Positions 13,503 through 20,756 of a DNA stretch of 20,834 nt are shown in pieces. Both the position numbers and the translations under genes were made by a program. A model generated the notes under the pieces. It had not been told where the DNA came from. It searched no databases and saw only the letters and a program-made list of their open reading frames with translations. Origin of the DNA: Bacillota bacterium (GTDB taxonomy: Bacteria; Bacillota; Clostridia; Tissierellales; Peptoniphilaceae); assembly GCA_023443025.1 (NCBI GenBank), contig JAEZWM010000092.1, positions 1 to 20,834 on the forward strand, written 5' to 3'. Each line of letters opens with the position of its first letter. Positions within the stretch are counted from its first letter, which is position 1.

Positions 13503-14579
13503 TTATGCTGCACCTCCTAACATCCAGCTAAAATAGTCATATTTTGATTTATCGCTCTGTCGAACAAAGGACGCAAACCGTATCTGCTCTTTGTATGGAA
13601 CATCTGGAATTTCCATTTCTGCAAACTGCGCTAATTGTATAGCAGGGTAGGAGACATCCCTTATTAAACTCTTAGTTCCAACTGTCATAAAAAAGGTTCT
13701 TATATATTCTGTGGTACTTATCATATCTATAGGCTGTATACATGCCAAATGCGAAACTACATATGCCGCCTTTTTCAGCGAATAAATGTGCCCTGATAAG
13801 CATGACATCCCACTTTTTGCTACCAAGACCGTTCCAGAATTATGCAGCTTCAACTTTCTTTCTTTGATTGTTTTTTCATCTACAAGATTACATTCTTGCT
13901 CAGAAATTCTTAACAACTTTAAGTCCTCTAAATTTCCAGCTTTTATAAAAGGAGTACCTTCTTCAGAAAACTCATCATCATGAGGGGAACTTTGACCTGC
14001 TGTTATATTTGCTATTTCACCTAACCTTGTCTTCTCATACCCTTCGAACTGCTCCATAAATTGAGATTTGACCAACTCATCGGTCTTTTGAATCAGCTTC
14101 TGATAGGTCTTTTTAGTGCTATCTATCGACCATAATAGGCTAGCTAACTTGCTTTGTTCTTTTAAATCAGGTAACTCAAACCTAAAGTTCTTTAGATTCT
14201 CCCATTTAACACGGGGTGATAAAGAACCAGCGGACTTACCTATAGCAAAATCAAATAATGCATCATTTTGAATAATAAAAGGTAAAAGTTCAGGTAGAAT
14301 TTTATCTGGCAGAGCTTGAATTACCGTTATGTCACCGGAACAAATACCATCAAAAGGAGCAACTACAGCCTTCTTTAAATAAGCGCGTCTACGTCCAAAA
14401 AGCACATCTCCTTTTCGGAAGATCTTAGTAAAAGAATTTTCCTTATTTTCTTCCCAGGCTGTTAGAGTAATTTCTTCTGAAATCAAGTGCTCTAAGCCCA
14501 CAATTGGATACCTACCTTTATTTTCTTTACTAGTTTCCTTTCGCTCTTTAGCAACTTCTCCTAAGAATACTTCACTCAT
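13503..14579 (-). CDS. hsdS: Type I specificity subunit HsdS (first copy), 358 residues
   Basis: Two-TRD specificity subunit. TRD1 (YPIVGLEHLISEEITLTAWEE, then GDVLFGRRRAYLKKAVVAPF) is clearly of the same family as TRD1 of the next hsdS, so both may read related first half-sites. TRD2 (KTRLGEIANITAGQSSPHDD to IPDVPYKEQIRF) is different. The central coil ends in TDELVKSQFMEQF as in the neighbour. The C-terminal repeat RQSDKSKY is present but the protein stops 11 residues later, so the final coil is short. I take the ATG at 14579 (AGGAGG 9 nt upstream) rather than 14588, whose spacing to the same site is too short. It overlaps the hsdM2 stop by 8 bp. Confidence 0.93.
   Translation of the reverse strand: MSEVFLGEVAKERKETSKENKGRYPIVGLEHLISEEITLTAWEENKENSFTKIFRKGDVLFGRRRAYLKKAVVAPFDGICSGDITVIQALPDKILPELLPFIIQNDALFDFAIGKSAGSLSPRVKWENLKNFRFELPDLKEQSKLASLLWSIDSTKKTYQKLIQKTDELVKSQFMEQFEGYEKTRLGEIANITAGQSSPHDDEFSEEGTPFIKAGNLEDLKLLRISEQECNLVDEKTIKERKLKLHNSGTVLVAKSGMSCLSGHIYSLKKAAYVVSHLACIQPIDMISTTEYIRTFFMTVGTKSLIRDVSYPAIQLAQFAEMEIPDVPYKEQIRFASFVRQSDKSKYDYFSWMLGGAA
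13541..13559. repeat. hsdS C-terminal repeat, copy in the first full hsdS
   Basis: ATTTTGATTTATCGCTCTG, the 19-bp core shared by all three copies. Confidence 0.85.
14048..14067. repeat. hsdS central repeat, copy in the first full hsdS
   Basis: AACTGCTCCATAAATTGAGA, which together with the repeat at 13541 brackets a TRD2 cassette of about 0.5 kb. Confidence 0.85.
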
Positions 14580-16068
14580 TATTTTCATCCTCCTTTCCGA
14601 TCATGTCGCTTAATTTCATATAGCGAAGTTTCATAATTTCCGAGTGTGTTCTCCAACTTTCATAACGCTCTTGAAGAGAACGTTCGTCAGTTTCTGCCCC
14701 AGGCATGGTCTTTTTAACATAAAGTGGAATACTGAGCGAGAAATTGTTATCTTCGATATCACGAATTGAGACAACGCGTGCAAAATCATTATCTGTTTCA
14801 TATTTGTTGTATGCTGATGCTATCTTCTCAATATGTTTATCTTCCAGATAACTCTGTGCATTTTTTCTCTCAACCTCATCTACTGCATTTATAAATAAAA
14901 CCTGGCCACGACGGTTTGCAGGCTTATTTTTACGGCATATAATTATGCAAGCCTCCATTGGTGAATTATAAAACAGGTTGGGACCTAAACCTATCACACA
15001 TTCAAGCATATCGCTTCTAACTAATTTTTCTCGCATACTACTTTCCTCATTACGAAATAATACGCCATGTGGGAATAATATCGCACAACGTCCAGTGTCT
15101 TCTTTCAAACTCTTCAGAATATGTTGTAAAAAAGCATAATCTGCTCGACCTTGAGGAGGAACACCTAGGAAATTACGTCCATATTTATCGCTAGCAAAGG
15201 CTTCTCTGTCCCACTGACTAATAGAGTAGGGAGGATTGGCAAGAACCATGTCAAATTCTTTCAACTTTCCTTTCTCAATAAAAGCCGGTGATTTTAACGT
15301 ATCTCCATTTACAATTTCAAAGTCCTTCACACCATGCAAAAATAAGTTCATTTTGCCAATCGATGAAGTTAAAGCATTTATTTCCTGCCCATAAATAGCA
15401 ACATTACGCCATTCTTTTTTTTGTTTTTGCAAATAGGCTATCGCGGAGATTAGCATACCTGCACTACCGCACGTTGGATCATAAATCGATTCGCCTGACT
15501 GAGGTCTCAAAATTTCAGTCATAAGATGAACTACGGTACGATTAGTATAGAATTCTTGAGCGGTATGGCCACTATCGTCGGCAAACTTCTTGATTAGGTA
15601 CTCGTATCCCTGTCCTAGTTCGTCCTCTGGACAATTTTCAATAGACAATGTTCTACTGCTGAAATGTTCTATTAATTCTTTTAGAAGTCTGTCTGACAAA
15701 CGATTCTTATTTGTCCAAGCAGCATCTCCAAAAATACCTTGTAGTTTATCAGCGTTTGCTTTTTCGATCTTACGAAATGCACTTACTATAGCAACACCTA
15801 CATTCTCAGAAACTTCACGAACATCATTCCAATGAGCACCTTTGGGTACCTGAAACCGGTGATTTTCTTCAAACTCTAAGGCTTCTTCATCGCCAAATTG
15901 CTCTAGAATTTTTTGACACTCTTCGTCATAAACATCGCTGATTCTTTTAAAGAAAAGCAGCGGGAAAATGTATTGTTTATAAGCTCCTGCATCTATACTA
16001 GAACGAAGAAGAACAGCTGAATCCCATAAATATGTTTGCAATTCATCTATTGTAATACGATTACTCAT
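14572..16068 (-). CDS. hsdM: Type I DNA methyltransferase subunit HsdM (second, stand-alone), 498 residues
   Basis: N6-adenine methyltransferase subunit. The HsdM N-terminal helical domain (LQTYLWDSAVLLRSSIDAGA, then LLFFKRISDVYDEE) precedes the Rossmann methylase domain. That domain has the SAM-binding motif I DPTCGSAGML at about 197-206 and catalytic motif IV NPPY at 278-281. The C-terminal region (RDIEDNNFSLSIPLYVKK) is the part that usually contacts HsdS. Length is typical and both key motifs are intact. I choose the ATG at 16068, 8 nt after AGGAGG, over in-frame ATGs at 16086 and 16074; it overlaps the previous stop by 8 bp (ATGAGTAA). It is clearly diverged from the HsdM half of the preceding gene, so this is not a recent duplication. 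Confidence 0.96.
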   Translation of the reverse strand: MSNRITIDELQTYLWDSAVLLRSSIDAGAYKQYIFPLLFFKRISDVYDEECQKILEQFGDEEALEFEENHRFQVPKGAHWNDVREVSENVGVAIVSAFRKIEKANADKLQGIFGDAAWTNKNRLSDRLLKELIEHFSSRTLSIENCPEDELGQGYEYLIKKFADDSGHTAQEFYTNRTVVHLMTEILRPQSGESIYDPTCGSAGMLISAIAYLQKQKKEWRNVAIYGQEINALTSSIGKMNLFLHGVKDFEIVNGDTLKSPAFIEKGKLKEFDMVLANPPYSISQWDREAFASDKYGRNFLGVPPQGRADYAFLQHILKSLKEDTGRCAILFPHGVLFRNEESSMREKLVRSDMLECVIGLGPNLFYNSPMEACIIICRKNKPANRRGQVLFINAVDEVERKNAQSYLEDKHIEKIASAYNKYETDNDFARVVSIRDIEDNNFSLSIPLYVKKTMPGAETDERSLQERYESWRTHSEIMKLRYMKLSDMIGKEDENNE

Positions 16069-18478
16069 TGACATATCCTCCTTCAAGCAATAATTCCATC
16101 ATTATTTTTTCAGCCTCAATCATTTTTTCAAGTGCATCAAAATACTGTTTTCTTATTTCAGTTGGAGGAGTAATTTCTTGTTCTTTTCTTTCAATATAAT
16201 TATTGATCGCTAGACTATAGCCCTTGTCTTTCACTTCGGGAATCGTGACCACTTTTACTTTTTCAATAACATCTTTATAATCGTCATACAAATTGTAGAC
16301 CTTCTCTACGTCATTGTCGGTCATTATATTTTGTGCTCGTTGTGCTGTGAATATATCAGAACCATCGATCATGCATATACGACCTTTATGATCATTTTTC
16401 TTGTTATTGTTTAGAAAAAGAATACAAGCTGATACTCCAGTTGAATAAAACACGCCGCTTACCAGTGTAATAATGCATTCCAGCTTGTCTGATTCAATCA
16501 GTTGTTTGCGAATTTCTGCTTCTCTACCCCCTCGGAATAGTACACCTTGTGGTAAAACAACAGCACAACGGCCGGTTTTTTCGTCCATCGACTTCACCAT
16601 GTGTTGCAGCCATGCAAAATCAGCATTGGAGTCAGTTGGGGTTCCCCACATGTTTCGACCATATATATCTGTGCTAAATTGTTGTGAACCCCATTTTTTC
16701 AACGAAAAGGGAGGATTCGCTACAACGCAATTGAAAGTTTTTAATTTACCTTTCTCAAGAAAATTAGGAGAACGCAGTGTATCACCTTGTGTAATCTTAA
16801 AATCCTTTGCACCATGCAAAAACAAATTCATTCTAGCAATTGCAGATGTAGATAGATTATTCTCCTGACCATATATTCGGCCATACGTCATTTTATCGTT
16901 TTTCATGTACCGTATGGCTTCTATTAACATTCCTCCAGTTCCACAAGCTGGATCATAGACTGTTTCACCAATCTTTGGATCCAGAAGCATGATGAGAAGT
17001 TTGACAATGGAGCGTGGGGTATAAAATTCACCAGCATTCTTTTTTGATAAATCAGCAAATTTCTTAATCAGAAATTCATAACTATCTCCCATAACATCAG
17101 CTGAGTAATTCGCATTACCAACTTTAATTTTTGACATATGTTCTATTAAATTTTTTAGTCTCTCGTCTGAGAGTTTAGTTTTGTCAGTCCAATTAGCATC
17201 ATCAAAGCTACTGAACACACCACTTAAAGTATCTGGGTTAGCACGCTCAATACCATTCATTGCTTTGACGATTGCAACACCAACATTTTCACTTGCTTCC
17301 CTGACATTTTGCCAGTGGCATCCCACAGGAATATCAAAACTGTGGTTCTCGGGAAATCTAGCATACTCCTCATCTCCACCAGAGCGCTCAAGTGCATCTT
17401 GAGTTTCTTCGTCATAAACATCACTAATTCTCTTAAAAAAGAGGATTGGAGTCACATAACTTTTATACTCATCTTGGTTTATTGGTCCTCGCAGAATATT
17501 ACAAGCCTCGAATAGATGATTAAATAGTTGCTGGCTTGTCGTCTCTTCATTTGTAGGAATCGAATCAATTAGTTCTTTCTCTGCTATTTCTACAGAGGAC
17601 TGCATCATAGTTTTTCTATTCCCTGTCTTTACTTTGGTCTCTGCATTTCTTTCGATGCCAATACTACCGACTGAATTGATTTTTTCCATCTTTGATGGAT
17701 AATTATTTTCAAACTCTACCAAAATCTTAAGTAGGCGCTCGTCAAGGAAGGTCAGAGCATGTTTTCTAATATCTGTAGGTATTCCATAGTAAACTCCTGC
17801 GATACCACCTGTAATAGCTGCAAGGGTATCGCTATCGCCACCAATTGATATGGCGTTACGAATTGCATCTTCAAAATTTTTCGACTCGAAGAAAGCTTCC
17901 AAGGCTTGAGGAACAGTTCCCTGACAGCTCTCATTAAACTCATAATTATCACGTATTTCATCAAGGGAGAAATTCAACGGGTAATAATTCTTTGTTATAT
18001 AGTCGCGAATCTCTAGCAAATTCTTTCCAGAACGCGCCAGGAAGATAGCAACAGCTGTTGCCTCTGCACCCTTTATCCCCTCAGGGTGATTGTGTGTTAC
18101 TTCTGTCACAGCTTTTGATAGTTTTTTCACTTCTTCCAGGGTATTTGCTACGAATCCACATGCACTGACACGCATCGCTGCCCCATTACCATAGCTGTTA
18201 TATGGTTTTGGATTGTCAGAATATATCCATTCTCTGAAATGCCCACCATACCCACAGTTTGGGTAGTGTTGTCCGATATTCTGCATGAATTTTACAGCAT
18301 TTTCGGATAAGTCACTATAATCCGACTTGCTTTCTAACAGCGCTTTAGCTATAGCTAAAGTCATTATGGAATCATCGGTAACACTACATTTATAAGTTAA
18401 TAAATCAAATTGCTTACTCTTGTTATTATTCCATTCAAAACGGGAACCCACGATATCCCCGATAATAGCTCCTAACAT
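16061..18478 (-). CDS. hsdM: ADP-ribosylglycohydrolase-HsdM fusion, 805 residues
   Basis: Two complete enzymes in one frame. Residues 1 to about 265 form a DraG/ARH-type ADP-ribosylglycohydrolase: GAIIGDIVGSRFE at the start, the metal ligands TDDS at 34-37, NSYGNGAAMRVSACGF, THNHPEGIKGA, and GGDSDT at 213-218 followed by LAAITGGIAGVYYG. A polar linker (about 266-315) leads to a full HsdM with the helical domain (CNILRGPINQDEYKSY, FFKRISDVYDEE), motif I DPACGTGGM from residue 509 and motif IV NPPF at 588-591. Both active sites look intact. No stop or convincing internal ribosome binding site lies in the linker. AGGAGG precedes the ATG, 14 bp after the previous gene. The hydrolase might remove ADP-ribose from DNA or from the complex; that is inference. 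Confidence 0.95.
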   Translation of the reverse strand: MLGAIIGDIVGSRFEWNNNKSKQFDLLTYKCSVTDDSIMTLAIAKALLESKSDYSDLSENAVKFMQNIGQHYPNCGYGGHFREWIYSDNPKPYNSYGNGAAMRVSACGFVANTLEEVKKLSKAVTEVTHNHPEGIKGAEATAVAIFLARSGKNLLEIRDYITKNYYPLNFSLDEIRDNYEFNESCQGTVPQALEAFFESKNFEDAIRNAISIGGDSDTLAAITGGIAGVYYGIPTDIRKHALTFLDERLLKILVEFENNYPSKMEKINSVGSIGIERNAETKVKTGNRKTMMQSSVEIAEKELIDSIPTNEETTSQQLFNHLFEACNILRGPINQDEYKSYVTPILFFKRISDVYDEETQDALERSGGDEEYARFPENHSFDIPVGCHWQNVREASENVGVAIVKAMNGIERANPDTLSGVFSSFDDANWTDKTKLSDERLKNLIEHMSKIKVGNANYSADVMGDSYEFLIKKFADLSKKNAGEFYTPRSIVKLLIMLLDPKIGETVYDPACGTGGMLIEAIRYMKNDKMTYGRIYGQENNLSTSAIARMNLFLHGAKDFKITQGDTLRSPNFLEKGKLKTFNCVVANPPFSLKKWGSQQFSTDIYGRNMWGTPTDSNADFAWLQHMVKSMDEKTGRCAVVLPQGVLFRGGREAEIRKQLIESDKLECIITLVSGVFYSTGVSACILFLNNNKKNDHKGRICMIDGSDIFTAQRAQNIMTDNDVEKVYNLYDDYKDVIEKVKVVTIPEVKDKGYSLAINNYIERKEQEITPPTEIRKQYFDALEKMIEAEKIMMELLLEGGYVNE

Positions 18479-18492
18479 AATGATACCTCCTA

Positions 18493-20112
18493 TTAAAGTT
18501 CTCGTAGATTATCTAAAACTTTATTCCAGCGCTTTTCAGCAACCTCAACAGTTTCTTTGTAGATTTCTAACTCTTTTTCATATTCATCAGCCTTCACATG
18601 TTGTTCTTCAATTGAAGGAACAGGTATTTCCAAGGCATTTAAGTCTTTATAGCTGATATTAATTACTGTACTTCCTTGTTGTACACCACTTATCATCTTT
18701 TGCCCAAGAGGGCTGTCTAAGAACAATTTTAAATACACGCTGCTAAGCATCTTTACTTCAGGTCGGATTACAATGATGTTAGATGAAGCGATGCATGGAT
18801 AGCTCTGCTCGCGAAAGATAGAGGTTCTAATTGCGGTTCCTCTTGCAGGTATTAGTACGTCACCTTCTTTAAGAATGTAGTTTGAAATCTTACGTTCTTC
18901 TTCATCAAAGTGATCTAGACTATCATAATCAATATCGTAATCACCTATATTCGAGATGTTAACGACACCAACACTTCCGGTTGGGTCTTTTTTTGATACT
19001 GATTTTCCTCGGAAAACTTCTGCAACATCTCCCAAAGCAATTTTACGAATAGATGATTCTTGGAATTTAATCCACTCTTCATCTTGCTGAGAGAATATTT
19101 TATTTATACTCCAATCACCAAGTTCCTCAAGTTCATCTAACATAACGAATGTTTCTTCATCGATAATAAATTTATTAGCCATATCACGTTTATTCTTACG
19201 AGGACCAGATTTATATCGACGGACTATCACATCATCATCACCTGGCTTAGTATTTACAACATCGATAAGGTAAGTTTTAATGCCTGTTCCTTCAAACGCA
19301 CCTTCTGGAAGCTCTGTAATTTCTTTTAAGCGATAAGTCTGTTGAACAAACTGCCTAAGCACTCCATTCTTTCCATGAGCAAATGTGATTCTAGCCGGCA
19401 TTGTGATTATAAGCTCACCACCATTATTTGTATGAAGAAGCAGGTTTTCAAGCGCTACCGCATCTTGATCTCTACTCATAAAGTTTTCATCTTCAGCAAG
19501 ATTTCTTGTTCCGAAATTAGGTACAGAGAATATAAGATCGTAACGACTGTTTGTGAAACCGTATTGATATATACTTACATTTAATATTTTTACATTTTTA
19601 TAACCAGCAAAAATTCTGTTGATTATGTGAAAACTAATTTTTTCTTCAGTTGTAATGGTATAGTTGCAACCAGGATGTTCATCGATTAGTTTCTTTAGAT
19701 TTGGAGCGAATTTTTCCCCTTCGGCAATGAGAACCTCATCTGCGTCAAGTTTAAAGCGACAGTTGTACTCCTCAAATAGAGCATTAGAAATTACCGAGTA
19801 CCCACCATACCTTCTATCACTCTGGGCGATAATCAATTCCCAGTTGACCTCTCCCTTAAAAACATCATAGGCATTATACACTCTGGTAAATTGCGTCTTA
19901 TCTCTAAACGGATTAATAATATCGAGCCTATCTGCAACTGTCAGCATAGTCTCGTAGATTCGCTCTTCTGAATCATCATAAATATTTTTGTCAAAGTATT
20001 CTTCCTTTGTTTCAGCCACAAGAAGCGCAGCAGGAAGATAGGAGCCACTCTCAGTAAACCCTCTAAATAAATCTAAGTATTCAAAGGTGTTTTTTTCAAT
20101 CTCGTTAGTCAT
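18493..20112 (-). CDS. Degenerate methylase-like domain fused to an HsdS-type specificity domain, 539 residues
   Basis: First gene of the defence operon. The N-terminal 330 residues resemble an N6-adenine methylase: YDLIFSVPNF at about 191-200 stands where (N/D)PP(Y/F) is expected, followed by GGELIITMPARITFAHGKNG and FEGTGIKTYLIDVV, like the strands after motif IV in HsdM. Motif I (a glycine-rich SAM loop) is not visible and the catalytic N-P-P is replaced, so catalysis is unlikely. From about residue 355 an S-type TRD begins (KIALGDVAEVFRGKSVSKKD, then LKEGDVLIPARGTAIRTS, NISYKDLNALEIPVPSIEEQ), ending in a coiled tail. It could be a targeting or scaffold subunit. GGAGGAG precedes the ATG at 20112. 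Only one TRD is present. Confidence 0.82.
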   Translation of the reverse strand: MTNEIEKNTFEYLDLFRGFTESGSYLPAALLVAETKEEYFDKNIYDDSEERIYETMLTVADRLDIINPFRDKTQFTRVYNAYDVFKGEVNWELIIAQSDRRYGGYSVISNALFEEYNCRFKLDADEVLIAEGEKFAPNLKKLIDEHPGCNYTITTEEKISFHIINRIFAGYKNVKILNVSIYQYGFTNSRYDLIFSVPNFGTRNLAEDENFMSRDQDAVALENLLLHTNNGGELIITMPARITFAHGKNGVLRQFVQQTYRLKEITELPEGAFEGTGIKTYLIDVVNTKPGDDDVIVRRYKSGPRKNKRDMANKFIIDEETFVMLDELEELGDWSINKIFSQQDEEWIKFQESSIRKIALGDVAEVFRGKSVSKKDPTGSVGVVNISNIGDYDIDYDSLDHFDEEERKISNYILKEGDVLIPARGTAIRTSIFREQSYPCIASSNIIVIRPEVKMLSSVYLKLFLDSPLGQKMISGVQQGSTVINISYKDLNALEIPVPSIEEQHVKADEYEKELEIYKETVEVAEKRWNKVLDNLREL

Positions 20113-20154
20113 AATTCATTTCTCCTCCTTACCAATAGCTTATTTGATAAATCA

Positions 20155-20183
20155 AGAATATCACGGTTTAACAAATTTGTCAA
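20155..20183 (-). promoter_or_regulatory. Sigma-A promoter of the defence operon
   Basis: On the minus strand, a perfect -35 TTGACA (20178-20183), a 17-base spacer and -10 TATTCT (20155-20160). The start point would be near 20148, leaving a leader of about 36 nt before the ATG at 20112. It is the only strong promoter I see upstream of the nine genes. Confidence 0.85.
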
Positions 20184-20197
20184 TCGCTAATTTAACT

Positions 20198-20217
20198 TTT
20201 GGTACTCGAATACCAAA
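20198..20217. promoter_or_regulatory. Candidate operator: TTTGGTACTCGAATACCAAA
   Basis: Perfect 7-bp arms TTTGGTA and TACCAAA around CTCGAA, centred about 27 bp upstream of the -35 box. The size and symmetry fit an HTH dimer site; position suggests activation or looping rather than simple blocking. The HTH protein at the end of the operon is one possible ligand. Confidence 0.5.
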
Positions 20218-20227
20218 TTAATATAAA

Positions 20228-20249
20228 TTGCGTCGTGGATATGACGCAA
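20228..20249. promoter_or_regulatory. Second inverted repeat upstream of the promoter
   Basis: TTGCGTC (20228-20234) and GACGCAA (20243-20249), perfect 7-bp arms with an 8-base centre, 10 bp beyond the first palindrome. Its sequence differs from the first, so it would serve a different protein or form a hairpin. Confidence 0.4.
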
Positions 20250-20470
20250 AAATACGGATGCGTTTATTTAATGATTTGCACCGGATTTTCTGGATAGCTA
20301 TTTTAATTGCCTTCAACGTGCTTATATATTTCAATTTCAATTTTCAATCTGATAGCCACATTTTCAACTCACTATTATTTTGCCAACCATCTTATCAACT
20401 CACTTAGTCATCGACGATATTTGTTGATGATTTTTCAAATCCACCAATCTTGGATAACTTCCCTCAAAGC
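20250..20470. other. AT-rich non-coding stretch upstream of the defence operon
   Basis: No gene seen. It holds an imperfect hairpin (TCATCGAC 20408-20415 / GTTGATGA 20423-20430, one mismatch) and a 10-bp direct repeat TCAACTCACT at 20364-20373 and 20395-20404, 31 bp apart. Neither resembles a site I can name. Confidence 0.4.
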
Positions 20471-20519
20471 AAAAAACCGTGATTATCCTTCCGGCTTAGA
20501 ACCAGACCTCAAACCACGG
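20471..20519 (-). terminator. Terminator-like hairpin upstream of the defence operon
   Basis: On the minus strand CCGTGGTT (20512-20519) pairs with AATCACGG (20477-20484), 8 bp with one G-T pair, followed by six T. The 27-base loop is long. It would stop transcripts arriving from the rlmD-like scar and insulate the operon promoter. Confidence 0.6.
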
Positions 20520-20550
20520 AAAGCCTTTATTTACTTATCTTATTAAACTC

Positions 20551-20598
20551 TTACTTCTCAACCCTTGACATCAATACTACCGTCTCAACGTGGGACGA
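20551..20598 (-). pseudogene. Remnant of the 3' end of an RlmD/RumA-type 23S rRNA uracil methyltransferase gene
   Basis: The last 15 codons of a minus-strand frame read SSHVETVVLMSRVEK before a stop. HVE(T/C)VVL is the conserved C-terminal motif of RlmD/RumA and their Bacillota paralogues. Upstream codons of this frame (to 20742) do not look like the rest of that enzyme and run through a terminator hairpin, so only a short scar remains. The rum gene end is a known integration target for serine-recombinase elements. This may therefore be a leftover attachment half-site; the short length keeps confidence moderate. Confidence 0.5.
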
Positions 20599-20707
20599 GT
20601 TGATAGAATTGATGAATTTGCGATTTATAGCAAAACGGTCGTATGCGGGAACATGTCGACTATTTCGTACGTTCGTGGGAACATATCCACCAATCGTACC
20701 GTTTACG

Positions 20708-20735
20708 AAAAGGGCACTCTTGCTAGGAGTGCCCT
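20708..20735 (-). terminator. Rho-independent terminator of the gene at the right edge
   Basis: AGGGCACTC (20711-20719) and GAGTGCCCT (20727-20735) form a perfect 9-bp stem with a 7-base loop. On the minus strand it is followed by TTTTCG. It sits 21 bp after the stop of the GyrI-like gene fragment. Confidence 0.82.
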
Positions 20736-20756
20736 CAATCATAAAAATCGGTGTAA

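Noticed and set aside
10645..14579. A classical invertible hsdS switch with inverted repeats
   Set aside because: All three hsdS copies and all six repeat copies have the same orientation, and I found no reverse copy of the repeat sequences within the window.
16061..18478. Two separate genes (ARH and HsdM) instead of a fusion
   Set aside because: No stop codon lies in the linker, and the ATG pair near residue 290 has no ribosome binding site at a normal distance.
20551..20742. A 63-residue open frame on the minus strand as a real gene
   Set aside because: Its first codons are the arms of a Rho-independent terminator and it has no ribosome binding site. Only the last 15 codons resemble a known protein, so I list those as a remnant.
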